Shown: positions 16,686 to 25,658 of the stretch, piece after piece
Numbering within the stretch: position 1 is the first letter of the stretch
Layout of the letters: every line of letters starts with the position of its first letter
Origin: CASPLG01 sp965120375
GTDB lineage: Bacteria; Bacillota; Clostridia; Oscillospirales; Acutalibacteraceae
DNA length: 64,000 bases
NCBI GenBank assembly: GCA_965120375.1
Contig: CBCPMW010000005.1
Coordinates: 1-64,000 of the forward strand
Direction of reading: 5' to 3'
The notes under the pieces: generated by a model
What the model was told of the DNA's origin: nothing
The model's input: the letters and a program-made list of their open reading frames with translations, nothing else
Database searches by the model: none
Made by a program: the position numbers and the translations under genes

Positions 16686-17339
16686 GTGATTTTTATAAAA
16701 ATCTCTGCATCGATGCTTGCTTGTGACTTTTCAAAAATGGGAAATGAACTAGAAAAAGTTTGCACTTCTGGAATTGACTCAGTTCACATGGATATTATGG
16801 ATGGGATCTTTGTTCCTAATATTTCTTTTGGACCTTCAATAGTGAAGTCTTTGAGGAGTTTTACAAATTTAGAATTCGATGTTCATTTAATGTTACTGGA
16901 TCCAATAAATTACATAGAAGATTTTGCAAAATCTGGCGCTGATAATATAACATTTCATATAGAATCAAATTCAAATCCACACAAAACAATCGAAAGAATA
17001 CGATATTTCAAAAAAAGCGTCGGTATATCATTGAAACCGAAAACAAGTCCTGAGGAAATTGTACCTTTTTTACCACTTGTAGATTTAGTTCTTATAATGA
17101 CCGTTGAACCTGGATTTGGCGGCCAAACTTTCTTGCAGGATCAGATTTCAAAAATAAAGAAAATCAGGGATACGATAGATAAAAATACACTAAAATGTAA
17201 AATAGAAGTTGACGGAGGAATTAACCTTAATACTGCTAAACTTTCTAAAAATGCTGGGGCTGATATTTGCGTTGCAGGTACAAGTATTTTTAATTCAGAG
17301 AATGTGGAAAAAACTATATCTGATTTTAAACTTATGTAG
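16686..17339 (+). CDS. rpe: Ribulose-phosphate 3-epimerase
   Basis: Interconverts ribulose 5-phosphate and xylulose 5-phosphate in the pentose phosphate pathway. The 217-residue TIM barrel shows ISASMLACDF, VHMDIMDGIFVPNISFG (metal-binding His and Asp), VHLMLLDP, the loop VEPGFGGQTF and KIEVDGGINL, with phosphate-binding VAGTSIF. The annotated GTG at 16686 lies inside the GGAAGGTGAT ribosome site. Initiation may really be a few bases later at a rare codon (ATT 16689 or ATA 16695), which would remove one to three residues. It overlaps the 3' end of the convergent M14 peptidase gene by 8 bases. Confidence 0.95.
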   Translation: MIFIKISASMLACDFSKMGNELEKVCTSGIDSVHMDIMDGIFVPNISFGPSIVKSLRSFTNLEFDVHLMLLDPINYIEDFAKSGADNITFHIESNSNPHKTIERIRYFKKSVGISLKPKTSPEEIVPFLPLVDLVLIMTVEPGFGGQTFLQDQISKIKKIRDTIDKNTLKCKIEVDGGINLNTAKLSKNAGADICVAGTSIFNSENVEKTISDFKLM

Positions 17340-18228
17340 AGCGATAAAAAGTCAAAAAATAGAGCATACTTTCTACTTTTTTATATACTTGTCTAAAATC
17401 GGTCAGAGGTAGTGGATTTTTCCCTTTTCCGATTTCAACTGTAAATCCTGGTTTTTCAAACTCACCTATAAACCAGTCTTTAAATCCTCCCCCTGAAGCA
17501 AGACCTGTTGGAACAGCCAATTTATATCCACTAATTTTTGCCATTTTTTCTGCTATTTCTCTAGATTTCACAGGCACTTTTTCTCCATAATTCCAATATA
17601 TTTCTTCGCCTTGACTATGAAAAGCTACAGCATAATCAAAATTCATTTCTCTACAAAGTTTTGTAATTGCTCTAGTTTCCGGTTCGCTTTCCGGTTTATC
17701 TCCACCGTATCTTGTGCTATCAGGACCTTTTATTCCGGACATTTGTTCACGTTTATGTAAATCTTCCCACTGCGCATCAAAATTATGATTTATATCTACT
17801 CCTCTTGCATTTGCTTGCCAGAATTTTGCTTTTTTAGTACTTTTTACAAATGCTTTATATCCTCCTGCTGCAGAAGCACCAACTAAACTTATTTCCACTC
17901 CATCAGGATTTACACACGGACATATGGTTATCCCTCTTTTGTAAAAAAAATCTAAAAATTTTTTACTATTCTTTGCTCTCTCGCAAATGTCATTTATAAA
18001 TTTTAGTAAAACAAGACTTGTAAGCCATTCCATTCCGTGGTAAGCAGCTGAAAAAAATATAGATTTTTGTTTAGTCCCAATATGCAAAATTAAAATTTCT
18101 CTACCCAATAAACTTTGTGAAATTATACGTTTTTCTAGAAAATTATATCTTTTTAGCAGAATATTTATTATTTTTTCACGCCTTTTTTCAGTTGGAATTT
18201 CTTTGTCAAAAAGTAAATTTTTCAACAT
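17332..18228 (-). CDS. M14 family zinc carboxypeptidase
   Basis: 298 residues. Zinc ligands fit the M14 pattern: HGMEW (HxxE) near residue 64 and a later His in VAFHSQGEEIYW. The catalytic Glu is in FTVEIGKG near the C-terminus. NPDGVE and GVDINHNFD match substrate-binding loops. Similar clostridial enzymes cleave gamma-D-glutamyl-diaminopimelate bonds in cell-wall peptides. There is no signal peptide, which would fit recycling of wall peptides in the cytoplasm. That function is inferred. A GGAAGGGGAAT ribosome site precedes ATG 18228. Confidence 0.85.
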   Translation of the reverse strand: MLKNLLFDKEIPTEKRREKIINILLKRYNFLEKRIISQSLLGREILILHIGTKQKSIFFSAAYHGMEWLTSLVLLKFINDICERAKNSKKFLDFFYKRGITICPCVNPDGVEISLVGASAAGGYKAFVKSTKKAKFWQANARGVDINHNFDAQWEDLHKREQMSGIKGPDSTRYGGDKPESEPETRAITKLCREMNFDYAVAFHSQGEEIYWNYGEKVPVKSREIAEKMAKISGYKLAVPTGLASGGGFKDWFIGEFEKPGFTVEIGKGKNPLPLTDFRQVYKKVESMLYFLTFYRST

Positions 18229-18263
18229 ATTCCCCTTCCAGATAACAAAAAATAAACATATGA

Positions 18264-18292
18264 TTGAAATATATTCATAAGAAATATATTAT
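18264..18292 (+). promoter_or_regulatory. Putative promoter of the Nudix gene
   Basis: TTGAAA at 18264-18269 and TATTAT at 18287-18292, spacer 17 bases, 24 bases before the ATG. Confidence 0.45.
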
Positions 18293-18316
18293 ATTACTGG
18301 AGAGGTGTTTTATTTT

Positions 18317-18877
18317 ATGAAGTTTTTTAGTAAATTACTTGAAAGCAAAACAATTTTTAGTGGGCAAATTTTTGACCTAAAACTCGACAAACTTCGGCTT
18401 CCTAATGGGAAAGATTATACCAGAGAAGTTGTAATTCATCCCGGTGCTGTTTGTGTTGCTGCTTTAACTCCTACTGGTCAAATTGCGCTCGTAAAACAAT
18501 ATCGCCACGCTCTATCCAGAGATATACTTGAACTTCCGGCCGGAAAACTTGAACAAGGAGAAGCCCCTCTTTCTGCCGCTAAACGTGAACTTGAAGAAGA
18601 AACAGGAATTATCGGTAAAAATTTCCAAGATCTTGGTTGTATTTACGTGTCACCTGGATATTCTAGTGAGATAATTCATCTTTATTTCTGTAAAGCTGAA
18701 TCACTCGGAAGCTTAAAACTCGACGAAGGAGAATTTTTAGAACCAGTTTACATTGAATTTAAAACAGCCATAAAAATGGTCCTAAAAAATGAAATTTCTG
18801 ACGCTAAAACACAAGTTTCAATATTAAAACTTTATAATCTGATGAAAGAAGGTAAACTAGATATAGAACAGTGCTGA
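18317..18877 (+). CDS. nudF: Nudix hydrolase, ADP-ribose pyrophosphatase type
   Basis: 186 residues. It carries a complete Nudix box starting at GKLEQGEAPLSAA and continuing REL-EEETGI (G x5 E x7 RE-EE-G). The preceding QYRHAL...ILELPAG and following YVSPGYSSEIIHLYF match the ADP-ribose pyrophosphatase subfamily, which splits ADP-ribose into AMP and ribose 5-phosphate. I start at ATG 18317. The GTG at 18305 is part of the GGAGAGGTG ribosome site. It is followed 43 bases later by the metal ATPase on the same strand. Confidence 0.9.
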   Translation: MKFFSKLLESKTIFSGQIFDLKLDKLRLPNGKDYTREVVIHPGAVCVAALTPTGQIALVKQYRHALSRDILELPAGKLEQGEAPLSAAKRELEEETGIIGKNFQDLGCIYVSPGYSSEIIHLYFCKAESLGSLKLDEGEFLEPVYIEFKTAIKMVLKNEISDAKTQVSILKLYNLMKEGKLDIEQC

Positions 18878-18920
18878 TTTTTTAGATAAAATAAGTCTTT
18901 GAAGAGGAAGGGAAAATAAA

Positions 18921-20753
18921 ATGAGACTTACGATTACAAAAATAATAATAAGTTTTTTCTTGCTCATTTTAGGTTTGTTTTTAAACAATATGCCTATTTT
19001 CAGCTTTCTTTTGTTTACAACAAGCTATATAATACTTGGAACTGATATTGCAATAAAAGCTTTTAAGAGTCTTATAAAAAAGAGTATTTTCGACGAAAAT
19101 TTATTGATGTTTATTTCGACTGTTGGAGCGTTCCTTCTTGGGGAGTACCCTGAAGGGGCAGCCGTTATGATATTTTATCATATAGGCGAGCTTTTTAGTT
19201 TTCGTGCTAAAAAAAAGTCTGAACGTTTTATTCAGCAAATGCTAAAATCTGAACCTGAATACATAACTGTAGTTGTAAATGGTTGCATGAAAAATAAAAA
19301 AATACGAGAAATTATGCCAAAAGACATAATAATGATAAAAGCTGGTGAAAAAGTTCCTCTTGACTGCGTTGTAACTGACGGATATTCTAGTGTAAATAAT
19401 TCTGCTTTAACAGGAGAATCTACTCCTATTTCGGTTTCTCCCGGTGATAAAATAATTAGTGGTTCAATAAACGTTACGGGAACTATTTTTGCTGAAGTGA
19501 GATCAAAATACGAACATTCCACATTTTATAAAATACTTGACCTGGTCAAACATTCTACAGAAAAAAAGGCTCACACGGAAAAATTTATTACTAAATTTTC
19601 GTCCTATTACACGCCGGCTATAATAGGGTGTGCTGTTTTTATAGGTGTTTTTATGCCGTTTATATTTCCAAGCACTGATATATCAGATTGGATATATCGG
19701 TCTCTTGTTTTTTTAGTTGTATCGTGTCCTTGCGCTTTGGTTATATCAATCCCTTTGACTTTTTTTTGTGGAATAGGTCTTGCATCTAAAAAAGGAATTA
19801 TAATAAAGGGCAGCAGCTATATAGAGAGTTTGTCGTTTGCATCTAAGGTTGTTTTTGACAAAACTGGGACGCTTACAAAAGGTTTATTTTCTGTAAATAA
19901 AATTGTATCTATCAGTATGAGTAAAGAAAAATTTTTAGAAACTGCATCTTACGCCGAACTTTACTCGGATCATCCAATTGCAACTTCGATAAAAAAATTT
20001 TACGACAAAGATTTTGACGAAACTAGGATAAAATCTTGTGAAAATATAGCTGGAAAAGGGATTAAATCTGTTTTTGATAACAAAGTAGTTTACATAGGTA
20101 ACTCAAAACTAATGGAATCTATTGGAATTACTACTAACAAGGTTTTGGGGCTTGGTTCAGTAGCTCATATGTCTGTTGACGGCAAATACTGTGGGTATAT
20201 TGTTGTGTCCGACAGTATAAAAGATCAGGCTTTAACTGCAGTTCAAAAACTTTACAAACTTGGAATAGAAAGAATCGCCATGCTTACAGGTGACTCTAAA
20301 GAAATTAGCGATTCAGTTGCAAATGCACTTGGAATACACTACAGTGTATCGGAACTCTTACCTGAAGATAAAGTTGAAGAAATTAAGAAACTTTCGTCTA
20401 ATGAAAATGGTCATGGCAGTTTAGTATTTGTAGGAGACGGAATAAATGATGCTCCAGTAATTGCACTGGCGGAAGTTGGTATTGCAATGGGTACGACTGG
20501 GGCAGATATATCGGTTGAAACTGCAGACATTATAATCATGGACGGGAACCCATGTAAAGTCTGTGATGCAATCTCTCTTTCCAGGTTTACTATGAATGTC
20601 GCAAAACAAAATATCGCCTTGTCTTTAGGAATAAAATTTATAATTCTGTCACTTGGAATAATGGGATTTTTAAGTTTATGGGCTGCTGTTTTTGCTGATG
20701 TAGGGGTCTCTCTAATAGTTATCTTAAACTCTTTAAGGATACTAAAAAAATAA
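18921..20753 (+). CDS. Heavy-metal-translocating P1B-type ATPase (Zn/Cd/Pb type)
   Basis: 610 residues. The metal-binding transmembrane motif CPCAL (VSCPCALVISIPL), the phosphorylation motif FDKTGTLTKG, the HP motif SDHPIA, the TGE motif (NNSALTGEST) and the hinge VGDGINDAP are all present. The C-terminal ADVG in helix M8 fits the Zn/Cd/Pb subgroup (ZntA/CadA). The usual N-terminal HMA metal-binding domain with CxxC is absent, since the protein begins directly with membrane helices. It likely exports zinc or cadmium. A GAAGAGGAAGGG ribosome site precedes it. Confidence 0.93.
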   Translation: MRLTITKIIISFFLLILGLFLNNMPIFSFLLFTTSYIILGTDIAIKAFKSLIKKSIFDENLLMFISTVGAFLLGEYPEGAAVMIFYHIGELFSFRAKKKSERFIQQMLKSEPEYITVVVNGCMKNKKIREIMPKDIIMIKAGEKVPLDCVVTDGYSSVNNSALTGESTPISVSPGDKIISGSINVTGTIFAEVRSKYEHSTFYKILDLVKHSTEKKAHTEKFITKFSSYYTPAIIGCAVFIGVFMPFIFPSTDISDWIYRSLVFLVVSCPCALVISIPLTFFCGIGLASKKGIIIKGSSYIESLSFASKVVFDKTGTLTKGLFSVNKIVSISMSKEKFLETASYAELYSDHPIATSIKKFYDKDFDETRIKSCENIAGKGIKSVFDNKVVYIGNSKLMESIGITTNKVLGLGSVAHMSVDGKYCGYIVVSDSIKDQALTAVQKLYKLGIERIAMLTGDSKEISDSVANALGIHYSVSELLPEDKVEEIKKLSSNENGHGSLVFVGDGINDAPVIALAEVGIAMGTTGADISVETADIIIMDGNPCKVCDAISLSRFTMNVAKQNIALSLGIKFIILSLGIMGFLSLWAAVFADVGVSLIVILNSLRILKK

Positions 20754-20829
20754 CAGATTTTTTAAATTTTCAAGTCTTGAAGCGCTAAATTTGTAAGCTT
20801 GAATTTTCTTAAAGATATTCATGCTTATC

Positions 20830-22872
20830 TTAAAATGATAAAAATTTATTTTCCAGATTTGCTATATTTTCTACTCTTTCATTTATATATTTTAAATCTT
20901 CACCTTTAGATAAAAAAAGCAAATCTTTTACCGCTTTCTTTGAATCTTCTACTGTTTTTAAGTCATTTAGATCTTTTACCAATTTTAATCCCGGCATTCC
21001 ATGCTGTCTACTCCCAAATATTTCACCTGGCCCTCTTATTTTTAAGTCCTCTTTTGCAAGAAAAAAACCATCATTTGTGCTGCACATAATTTCAAGTCGT
21101 TTTCTAGTATCACTCGATAAAGCTTGAGAGATTAATATACAGTACGATTCTTTTTCTCCTCGACCAACTCTTCCCCTTAATTGATGAAGCTGAGATAATC
21201 CAAATCTTTCAGCATTTTCTATTATAATAATATTTGCATTTGCTACATCCACCCCGACTTCTATAACAGTGGTGGAAACTAATATTTGTATTTTTGCGTC
21301 GACAAATTCATTCATAACCTTTTCTCGACTAAAAAAGTCCATTTTACTGTGCAAAATTTTTGCTTTATATCCTTTAAAATATTTATCTAAAATTTTGTTT
21401 TTGTACTCGTTTACTGAAACTAACCCGTTTTCAGAATCTTCTATTTTTGGACAAACTATATATCCTTGTCCTCCTTCATCAACTATTTTTTTTAGAAAGC
21501 CATATACTCTTTTTCGTTTTTGTATATCTACTAAAAATGTTTTTATTTCTTTGCGTCCTGGAGGCATTTGATCTAAAATTGATATATCTAAATCTGAATA
21601 CAACACCATAGAAAGTGTCCTTGGAATTGGCGTTGCTGACATAAACAAAACATGGGGATTTTCTCCTTTTTTTGCAAGTTTTGCTCTTTGCATAACTCCA
21701 AATCGATGTTGTTCATCTGCAACAACTAACCCAAGGTTTGAAAATTCTAAGTTTTCAGATATAAGTGCATTCGTTCCTATAACTATATCTATCTTACCTG
21801 TCTTTATCTCATCTTCAATTTCCTTCCTCTCAGAAGCTTTCATTTTAGCTGACAAAAGGCTAATTTTTATATTGTTTTTCTCAGTCTTATTTTGAAAAAT
21901 CTTATTGAAAGTTTTGTAGTGTTGCTGCGATAAAAGTTCAGTCGGAACCATAACTGCTACTTGGTATCCGTTTTTTGTAGCATTATAAGCTGCAGCTGCT
22001 GCAACTACAGTTTTTCCAGATCCAACATCCCCCTGAATTAAACGACTCATAGCTAAACTATTGTTATTCATCATGTCTTGAGCAATTTCTCTTATTGCAC
22101 GATTTTGGGCTTTAGTTAAACCAAAAGGAAGAAGTTTTTCAAATTCCTCGGAAAAATCTTTTAAAATTTTAACTTTAGTTTCCTGTTTTAAATACTTTTT
22201 TATGTTATTTATGCTGAGATGCCAAACTAGCATTTCTTCAAAAATAAGGCGTTTTTTCGCAACTTCTAAACTAGCTTCATCTTTCGGAAAATGAATATTT
22301 TCAAGCGCAAAACTTAAATTAGATAAATTATATTTTTCTCTAATATAACAAGGCAAAGTCTCTTCTACACCATTTTTTACATATTTTAGCGCCGTTTCTA
22401 CAAGATTTCTTATTTTTTTAAATCTTAAATTTTTTGTCTGTTGGTAAACTGACTTAATTCCAAGTTCATTTGAAATTTTTGGTGAATTTATCTGGTATCC
22501 TTGACTATTTTTAAATATTTTCCCAGAAATGAAAACGACCTTACCCAAAGATAACTTATAAACCAAGTAGGAACTGTTGAAAAAAACAATATCTAGGAAA
22601 TCTTTTCCATCTGTCCCTTTGATTTTATATATTTTTTTACCAGATTTTGAAAAAAATATTTTAGCCTTAGAAACTATTTTTATTTTAACTAAACTTTCCG
22701 TATCGCTAGAAAATATTTCACTTAAATTTTTCACATTTATCCAGTTTTCATATGATCTAGGATAAAAATAAAGAAGATCTCTTACTGAAAATACCCCAAA
22801 TTTTCTCAATTCTAGTTCAGTTTTAGGTCCGACCCCTTTTAAATTTCGTATACTGCTATCCATATCAGACAC
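20830..22872 (-). CDS. recG: ATP-dependent DNA helicase RecG
   Basis: Branch-migration helicase that regresses stalled forks. 680 residues. It begins with the helix-hairpin region GVGPKTELELRKFGV and an OB-fold wedge domain. Helicase motifs then follow: I (QGDVGSGKTVVA), II (VVADEQHRFG), III (MSATPIPRTL), V/VI (GVDVANANIIIIENAERFGLSQ, QLRGRVGRG) and the TRG motif RGPGEIFGSRQHG. The start is GTG 22872 with GGTGGAG 10 bases before. It lies 24 bases after fakA on the same strand, so one operon is likely. Confidence 0.97.
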   Translation of the reverse strand: MSDMDSSIRNLKGVGPKTELELRKFGVFSVRDLLYFYPRSYENWINVKNLSEIFSSDTESLVKIKIVSKAKIFFSKSGKKIYKIKGTDGKDFLDIVFFNSSYLVYKLSLGKVVFISGKIFKNSQGYQINSPKISNELGIKSVYQQTKNLRFKKIRNLVETALKYVKNGVEETLPCYIREKYNLSNLSFALENIHFPKDEASLEVAKKRLIFEEMLVWHLSINNIKKYLKQETKVKILKDFSEEFEKLLPFGLTKAQNRAIREIAQDMMNNNSLAMSRLIQGDVGSGKTVVAAAAAYNATKNGYQVAVMVPTELLSQQHYKTFNKIFQNKTEKNNIKISLLSAKMKASERKEIEDEIKTGKIDIVIGTNALISENLEFSNLGLVVADEQHRFGVMQRAKLAKKGENPHVLFMSATPIPRTLSMVLYSDLDISILDQMPPGRKEIKTFLVDIQKRKRVYGFLKKIVDEGGQGYIVCPKIEDSENGLVSVNEYKNKILDKYFKGYKAKILHSKMDFFSREKVMNEFVDAKIQILVSTTVIEVGVDVANANIIIIENAERFGLSQLHQLRGRVGRGEKESYCILISQALSSDTRKRLEIMCSTNDGFFLAKEDLKIRGPGEIFGSRQHGMPGLKLVKDLNDLKTVEDSKKAVKDLLFLSKGEDLKYINERVENIANLENKFLSF

Positions 22873-22896
22873 AAGAAAACAACTCCACCGTATTTT

Positions 22897-24555
22897 TTAT
22901 TCAAATGAAACTGTGAAGTAATAAATCGGCTGACCACCGTAAACCATAGTTATATCGATATTTGGATTTAAGCTGTCTTTAAGTTCTTCTAAAATCGTAT
23001 CAGCGTCTGATTCTTTTACACCTTCCCCGTAAATTACAGTTATAAACTGAGTTTCATCACTACAAATATCAAGAATTAGCTTTTTACACGCTTTTATTGG
23101 ATCTTTTTCTGTAAAAATTAGTTTACCATCATCTAAAGCGAGTATATCTCCTTCCTTTATTTTCATTCCACCAAACTCAGAAGTGCGGGAAGCAAAAGTT
23201 ATTTGACCCGTGCGAACTTCTTTCATTTTTTGAGTCATAACTTCAAAATTTTCTTGAATATTTTTACCTGAATCATAGGCAAGAATCGCAGAAATCCCCT
23301 GTGGAACAGTTTTACTTCTGATTACTACAGCTTCTCTGTCCTTAACTAAATTAGCTGCCTGAGTAGCTGCCATTATTATATTTTTATTGTTCGGCATAAC
23401 AAAAACAGTTTCAGCTGGAGTGGCTAAAATTGCACTCAAAATTTCATCTGTACTGGGATTCATAGTCTGACCACCACTAATCACATGCTGACAACCTAAA
23501 TCTTTAAATAAATTATGTACCCCATCACCTGCTGCCACTGCAACAAAACCAACCGGTTCAATAGGTTCAGATTTCTCTAACACTAACTTTTCTTTCATGG
23601 CCTTTTCTTTTTCAATTTCAACTGTTCTCCTATGCTGTTCTTTCATGTTTTCAATCTTTATAGTTAAAAGTTCGCCAAATTTGAGCCCTTCTTGAAGAGC
23701 AAACCCGGGATTTTCAGTATGTACATGAACTTTTATTATCTCTTCATCATCTACAACAACAACACAGTCTCCAATTTTTTCTAATGCCACTCTTAGATTC
23801 ATTGGATCTAACTCAAATATCGCTTTTTTACCAACTATAAATTCTGTACAGTAGGTAAACCTAATATCATCATCAAAAGCGGATATAGCACTCTTAAAAA
23901 CGTCGTCCTTTTTAGTATCTAGCTGTTCTTGCTGATTTTCTATTATTATCCCCTTTTCAAAAACCGATAACATCCCTTCAAACACAAGACAAAGTCCCTT
24001 ACCTCCAGCGTCAACAACTCCTGCTTTTTTAAGTACTGGTAAAAAGTCTGGCGTACTTTTAAGTGCTTCTCTTGCTCCATGGCAAACTTCCGACCAAACA
24101 TGAGATATAGAACTGTTAAAGTGTGCAGCAACTTTACCTCTTTCGTATGCAACTCTTGCAACAGTTAACATAGTCCCTTCCGTCGGTTTCATCACCGATT
24201 TATAGGCAGCTTCTACACCAAGCCCAAGCGCAGAAACTATATCCAAACCACTTATTCTCTCTAAATTTTCTAGTCCCTTTGCTACCCCTTTAAATAAAAT
24301 CGAAAGTATAACACCTGAATTCCCTCTTGCTCCTCTCAAAAGAGACTGAGCTGCAAGCTTTGCAACTTCACATGCTCTTGTATTTTTTGTACCTGCTAAA
24401 ACCTTTACTGCAGACATAATAGTCATCGACATATTAGTTCCTGTGTCACCATCCGGAACGGGAAATATATTAAGTTCATCTATATGGGATTTATTTCTTG
24501 TTATATTATTGGCTCCAGAAATTATAGCATTACCAAGGCACACTCCGTCTATCAA
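22897..24555 (-). CDS. fakA: DAK2-domain fatty acid kinase subunit A (FakA/YloV)
   Basis: About 552 residues. The N-terminal DAK2 kinase domain carries the nucleotide/Mg motif NIFPVPDGDTGTNMSMT and GARGNSGVILS. The middle and C-terminal parts match the YloV architecture (ADGFAV-like linker, then TVIYGEG...). FakA phosphorylates fatty acids bound to a FakB (DegV-family) protein. The start is probably TTG 24555, seven bases after GAGAGGG; the GTG at 24564 overlaps that ribosome site. In many Firmicutes a yloU (Asp23-family) gene precedes it, but here the phage module does. It has a strong promoter of its own. Confidence 0.92.
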   Translation of the reverse strand: MIDGVCLGNAIISGANNITRNKSHIDELNIFPVPDGDTGTNMSMTIMSAVKVLAGTKNTRACEVAKLAAQSLLRGARGNSGVILSILFKGVAKGLENLERISGLDIVSALGLGVEAAYKSVMKPTEGTMLTVARVAYERGKVAAHFNSSISHVWSEVCHGAREALKSTPDFLPVLKKAGVVDAGGKGLCLVFEGMLSVFEKGIIIENQQEQLDTKKDDVFKSAISAFDDDIRFTYCTEFIVGKKAIFELDPMNLRVALEKIGDCVVVVDDEEIIKVHVHTENPGFALQEGLKFGELLTIKIENMKEQHRRTVEIEKEKAMKEKLVLEKSEPIEPVGFVAVAAGDGVHNLFKDLGCQHVISGGQTMNPSTDEILSAILATPAETVFVMPNNKNIIMAATQAANLVKDREAVVIRSKTVPQGISAILAYDSGKNIQENFEVMTQKMKEVRTGQITFASRTSEFGGMKIKEGDILALDDGKLIFTEKDPIKACKKLILDICSDETQFITVIYGEGVKESDADTILEELKDSLNPNIDITMVYGGQPIYYFTVSFE

Positions 24556-24597
24556 AAAAAGCACCCTCTCGTAAATCTAAAATCATCTAACTGGGTG

Positions 24598-24626
24598 ATT
24601 CTATAACAAAATAACTTAAATGTCAA
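24598..24626 (-). promoter_or_regulatory. Promoter of fakA-recG
   Basis: On the minus strand, a perfect TTGACA (24626-24621) and TAGAAT (24603-24598) are separated by 17 bases, about 40 bases before the start of fakA. Together with the terminator at 24721-24750 this separates fakA-recG from the phage genes. Confidence 0.75.
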
Positions 24627-24720
24627 ATAAAAACGGTCTATTTAAGTAATCTTAGAGAAAAAACAACTAAAATTCGCGAAAAAATCAGTACCTCGTCTTA
24701 GCTTGTTAAGTCTAAGAAAC

Positions 24721-24750
24721 AAAAAACCCGGTATTTACATTTTACCGAGT
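24721..24750 (-). terminator. Terminator at the end of the phage head module
   Basis: On the minus strand ACTCGGTA and TACCGGGT pair (one mismatch) across a 9-base loop, followed by TTTTTTG. It lies 11 bases after the stop codon of the last head-module gene. T-runs on both sides make it potentially bidirectional. Confidence 0.85.
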
Positions 24751-24760
24751 TTTTTGTTTT

Positions 24761-25168
24761 TTATATCAACATTTTTCTTTTGTAATTTATTTTACTCAAG
24801 GAAGACTTTCTAAACCTGTCCATTTTTCTTGTAAGTCTTTCATAATGAAAATAAACATTTCTTAGTTCCTCTGGAGTTAAAATCATCAAAACAGAAATTC
24901 CGTCAGCAAATACTCGTTCATTTTCTGTACTATACAAACACAAGGAAACTAGGCAAGCTTGTTCACATATTTCACTACAAAGTTTTCTATCAAATCCCTG
25001 ACTTACCAATTTATTGACAAGGTTTTTGCATGCCAAATCACATTTTAAAAATTCATATACCGATAAAAGTTTTATCCCAAAAATTTTACCTGATATTAAA
25101 ATTAATTCATTCAAACCAGCTTTGTCCTTACTCAAATCTACAGAAGCACTATAAAATTCATTCGGCAT
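24761..25168 (-). CDS. Phage head-module protein of unknown function (last gene)
   Basis: 135 residues from ATG 25168 with GGAGGAAGATGATTT upstream. Soluble and helical, with seven cysteines and a C-terminal basic stretch (YFHYERLTRKMDRFRKSSLSKINYKRKM). I recognise no family. In tailed phages, genes at this place after the capsid gene encode head-completion or head-tail adaptor proteins, but the sequence does not prove this. It is the last gene before the terminator, so no tail genes follow. Confidence 0.55.
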   Translation of the reverse strand: MPNEFYSASVDLSKDKAGLNELILISGKIFGIKLLSVYEFLKCDLACKNLVNKLVSQGFDRKLCSEICEQACLVSLCLYSTENERVFADGISVLMILTPEELRNVYFHYERLTRKMDRFRKSSLSKINYKRKMLI

Positions 25169-25225
25169 AAATCATCTTCCTCCAGTTTCTCAAATTATAA
25201 ATTACTAAACATTAATAAATATCTA

Positions 25226-25633
25226 TTAAAGACCAAATTTATTCACACTTCTGAAACTAAAATTTGTATCTTTTAAAAGGTCTTTTATTCCTAATTCAGA
25301 ACTTTGCCACATTTTTTCTGCAAGTGAAGCTAAAACTTTCGCTTTTTCAGATATTTTAACTGATGTAGCTGCCTGGTATGTTTCTGCTACTGACGCTGAA
25401 TTATCAGCTGACTCTTCTGATGTTAATACCCGACTAAGTGAATATCTATAAAAAGCAAGCGATGCTGCAGCTGCACAAAGTCGATTCTGATTTTTTTTAG
25501 TATCTTCACCCGGACAAATGCTATTTTTTATTTCATCTGTAGCCTCTTGGCAAAGTGTTACTAATTCTGGTATTTCCTGTGGATCTTTACACAGTATTTC
25601 AGCTAATTTTTCAAAAACTATTTGTACATCCAT
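25226..25633 (-). CDS. Phage head-module protein, possible DNA-packaging/connector protein
   Basis: 135 residues, acidic and helical, with a Cys in ICPGED and an Ala/Ser-rich centre. The position directly after the major capsid gene and the all-helical, small, acidic character fit the gp6-like head-tail connector family (XkdH-like place in PBSX). This is context-based, since I see no diagnostic motif. A GAGGAGTATTTTAG ribosome site precedes ATG 25633. Confidence 0.5.
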   Translation of the reverse strand: MDVQIVFEKLAEILCKDPQEIPELVTLCQEATDEIKNSICPGEDTKKNQNRLCAAAASLAFYRYSLSRVLTSEESADNSASVAETYQAATSVKISEKAKVLASLAEKMWQSSELGIKDLLKDTNFSFRSVNKFGL

Positions 25634-25658
25634 CTAAAATACTCCTCAAAATATTCTA

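Noticed and set aside
24697..24718. Hairpin TCTTAG...CTAAGA behind the phage terminator
   Set aside because: Short and AT-rich with no T-run; the neighbouring stem at 24721-24750 is the convincing terminator.
24565..24760. Phage attachment site matching the tRNA-Gly 3' end
   Set aside because: No segment resembles the tRNA T-arm or acceptor end in this stretch.
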